From the NCBI GenBank assembly GCA_002719315.1, contig PBHD01000004.1, forward strand, positions 63,229-121,576: 58,348 nucleotides of DNA, read 5' to 3'. The notes under the pieces were generated by a model, which worked only from the letters and a program-made list of their open reading frames with translations, had not been told where the DNA came from and did not search any database. This DNA is from Flavobacteriaceae bacterium (GTDB lineage Bacteria; Bacteroidota; Bacteroidia; Flavobacteriales; Flavobacteriaceae). Of the stretch, positions 58,112 through 58,348 are shown piece by piece. Positions within the stretch are counted from its first letter, which is position 1. Each line of letters opens with the position of its first letter. The translations under genes were made by a program, and so were the position numbers.

Positions 58112-58348
58112 ATGGCTAAAAAAGCTTCTTCTAAAAAAGTTACTGCTACTAAACCAGCTTCAAAAAAAACTGCTACTAAACCAGCTTCAAAAAAAACTGC
58201 TACTAAACCAGCCTCAAAAAAGACTGTTACAAAACCAGCCTCAAAAAAGACTGTTACAAAACCAGCCCCAAAAAAGACTGCTACAAGACCAGCCTCAAAA
58301 AAGACTGTTACAAAACCAGCCTCAAAAAAGACTGCTACAAAACCAGCC
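58112..58348 (+). CDS. Lys/Ala/Thr/Pro repeat protein, histone H1-tail-like (3' end outside window)
   Basis: ATG-initiated frame open to the window edge (79 codons visible). After MAKKASSKKV the protein is a tandem array of a nine-residue unit, T-(A/V)-T-K-P-A-S-K-K, with seven full copies and one partial. One copy has Pro for Ser and another Arg for Lys. The composition (Lys near one third, Ala, Thr, Pro, Ser, no acidic or aromatic residues) matches the C-terminal tails of histone H1 and of bacterial H1-like or AlgP-like DNA-binding proteins. A role in nucleoid binding is inferred. Whether a folded domain follows cannot be seen. Confidence 0.8.
   Translation, partial: MAKKASSKKVTATKPASKKTATKPASKKTATKPASKKTVTKPASKKTVTKPAPKKTATRPASKKTVTKPASKKTATKPA
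58142..58348 (+). repeat. Tandem 27-bp coding repeat (7.7 copies visible)
   Basis: Units begin at 58142, 58169, 58196, 58223, 58250, 58277, 58304 and 58331 (the last cut at 18 bases). The first two units are identical, and later ones share third-position changes (GCC, ACA, AAG for GCT, ACT, AAA). This indicates stepwise duplication of whole units within the gene. No spacers separate the units. Confidence 0.95.

Noticed and set aside
58142-58348. Regular repeats that could suggest a CRISPR array
   Set aside because: Units are contiguous with no spacers and encode a continuous nine-residue protein repeat.

Overview
The window is a gene-dense, very AT-rich stretch (roughly 30% G+C by eye) of a Bacteroidetes chromosome, most likely a marine, streamlined Flavobacteriia lineage. 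The evidence is the gene content and order: a PorD (DUF4835) protein of the type IX secretion pathway, DUF6913 between ligA and dapA, DUF6095 next to murQ, an omega-like subunit between bamD and coaBC, and a carboxypeptidase-regulatory/plug/barrel outer-membrane receptor. The Bacteroidetes promoter core TAnnTTTG also recurs upstream of many genes. No rRNA, tRNA, CRISPR array, prophage or insertion sequence was found. Intergenic gaps are short and many neighbouring genes overlap by a few bases.

Layout. 1-8786: branched-chain amino-acid block, with the 3' part of ilvC, a GapN-like aldehyde dehydrogenase, and convergent to them leuA-leuC-leuD-cimA-leuB. In this block LeuCD and LeuB can serve both leucine synthesis and a citramalate route to isoleucine. 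8942-11978: an unknown helical-repeat protein, a pseudouridine synthase and panB. 12029-17040: dnaK with a sigma-54-like promoter, then a hotdog thioesterase, a PAS-UbiA prenyltransferase fusion, a CPBP membrane protease and a small membrane protein. 17054-21707: fumC, a 53-residue membrane ORF, a TonB-dependent-receptor-like protein and an ArsC/Spx-like protein. 21716-29812 (minus strand): degP-trmD-rplS-icd-murQ-DUF6095-thrS-infC-rpmI-rplT.

29919-38321: dapF, a GNAT, mltG, dnaA, a YbgC-like thioesterase, ribD, prmC and ligA. 38417-47213: DUF6913, dapA, bamD, omega, coaBC, porD, recN, fabI, YbbR-like, coaE, a compact run for envelope, CoA and fatty-acid functions. 47273-50472: a two-component system and a XerD-like recombinase. 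50527-57945: aroQ, lpdA, two msrB paralogues, an Atg22/UMF1-like transporter, lon and cmk. 58112-end: the start of a lysine/alanine/threonine/proline repeat protein resembling histone-H1 tails, cut by the window edge.

The observations most worth following are the PAS-UbiA fusion coupled to a CPBP protease, the sigma-54-like dnaK promoter with its dyad, infC lacking any ATG/GTG/TTG start at its natural N-terminus, a foldable RNA leader before rplT, cimA inside the leu operon next to a LeuA without a regulatory domain, and the 27-bp tandem repeat in the terminal gene.
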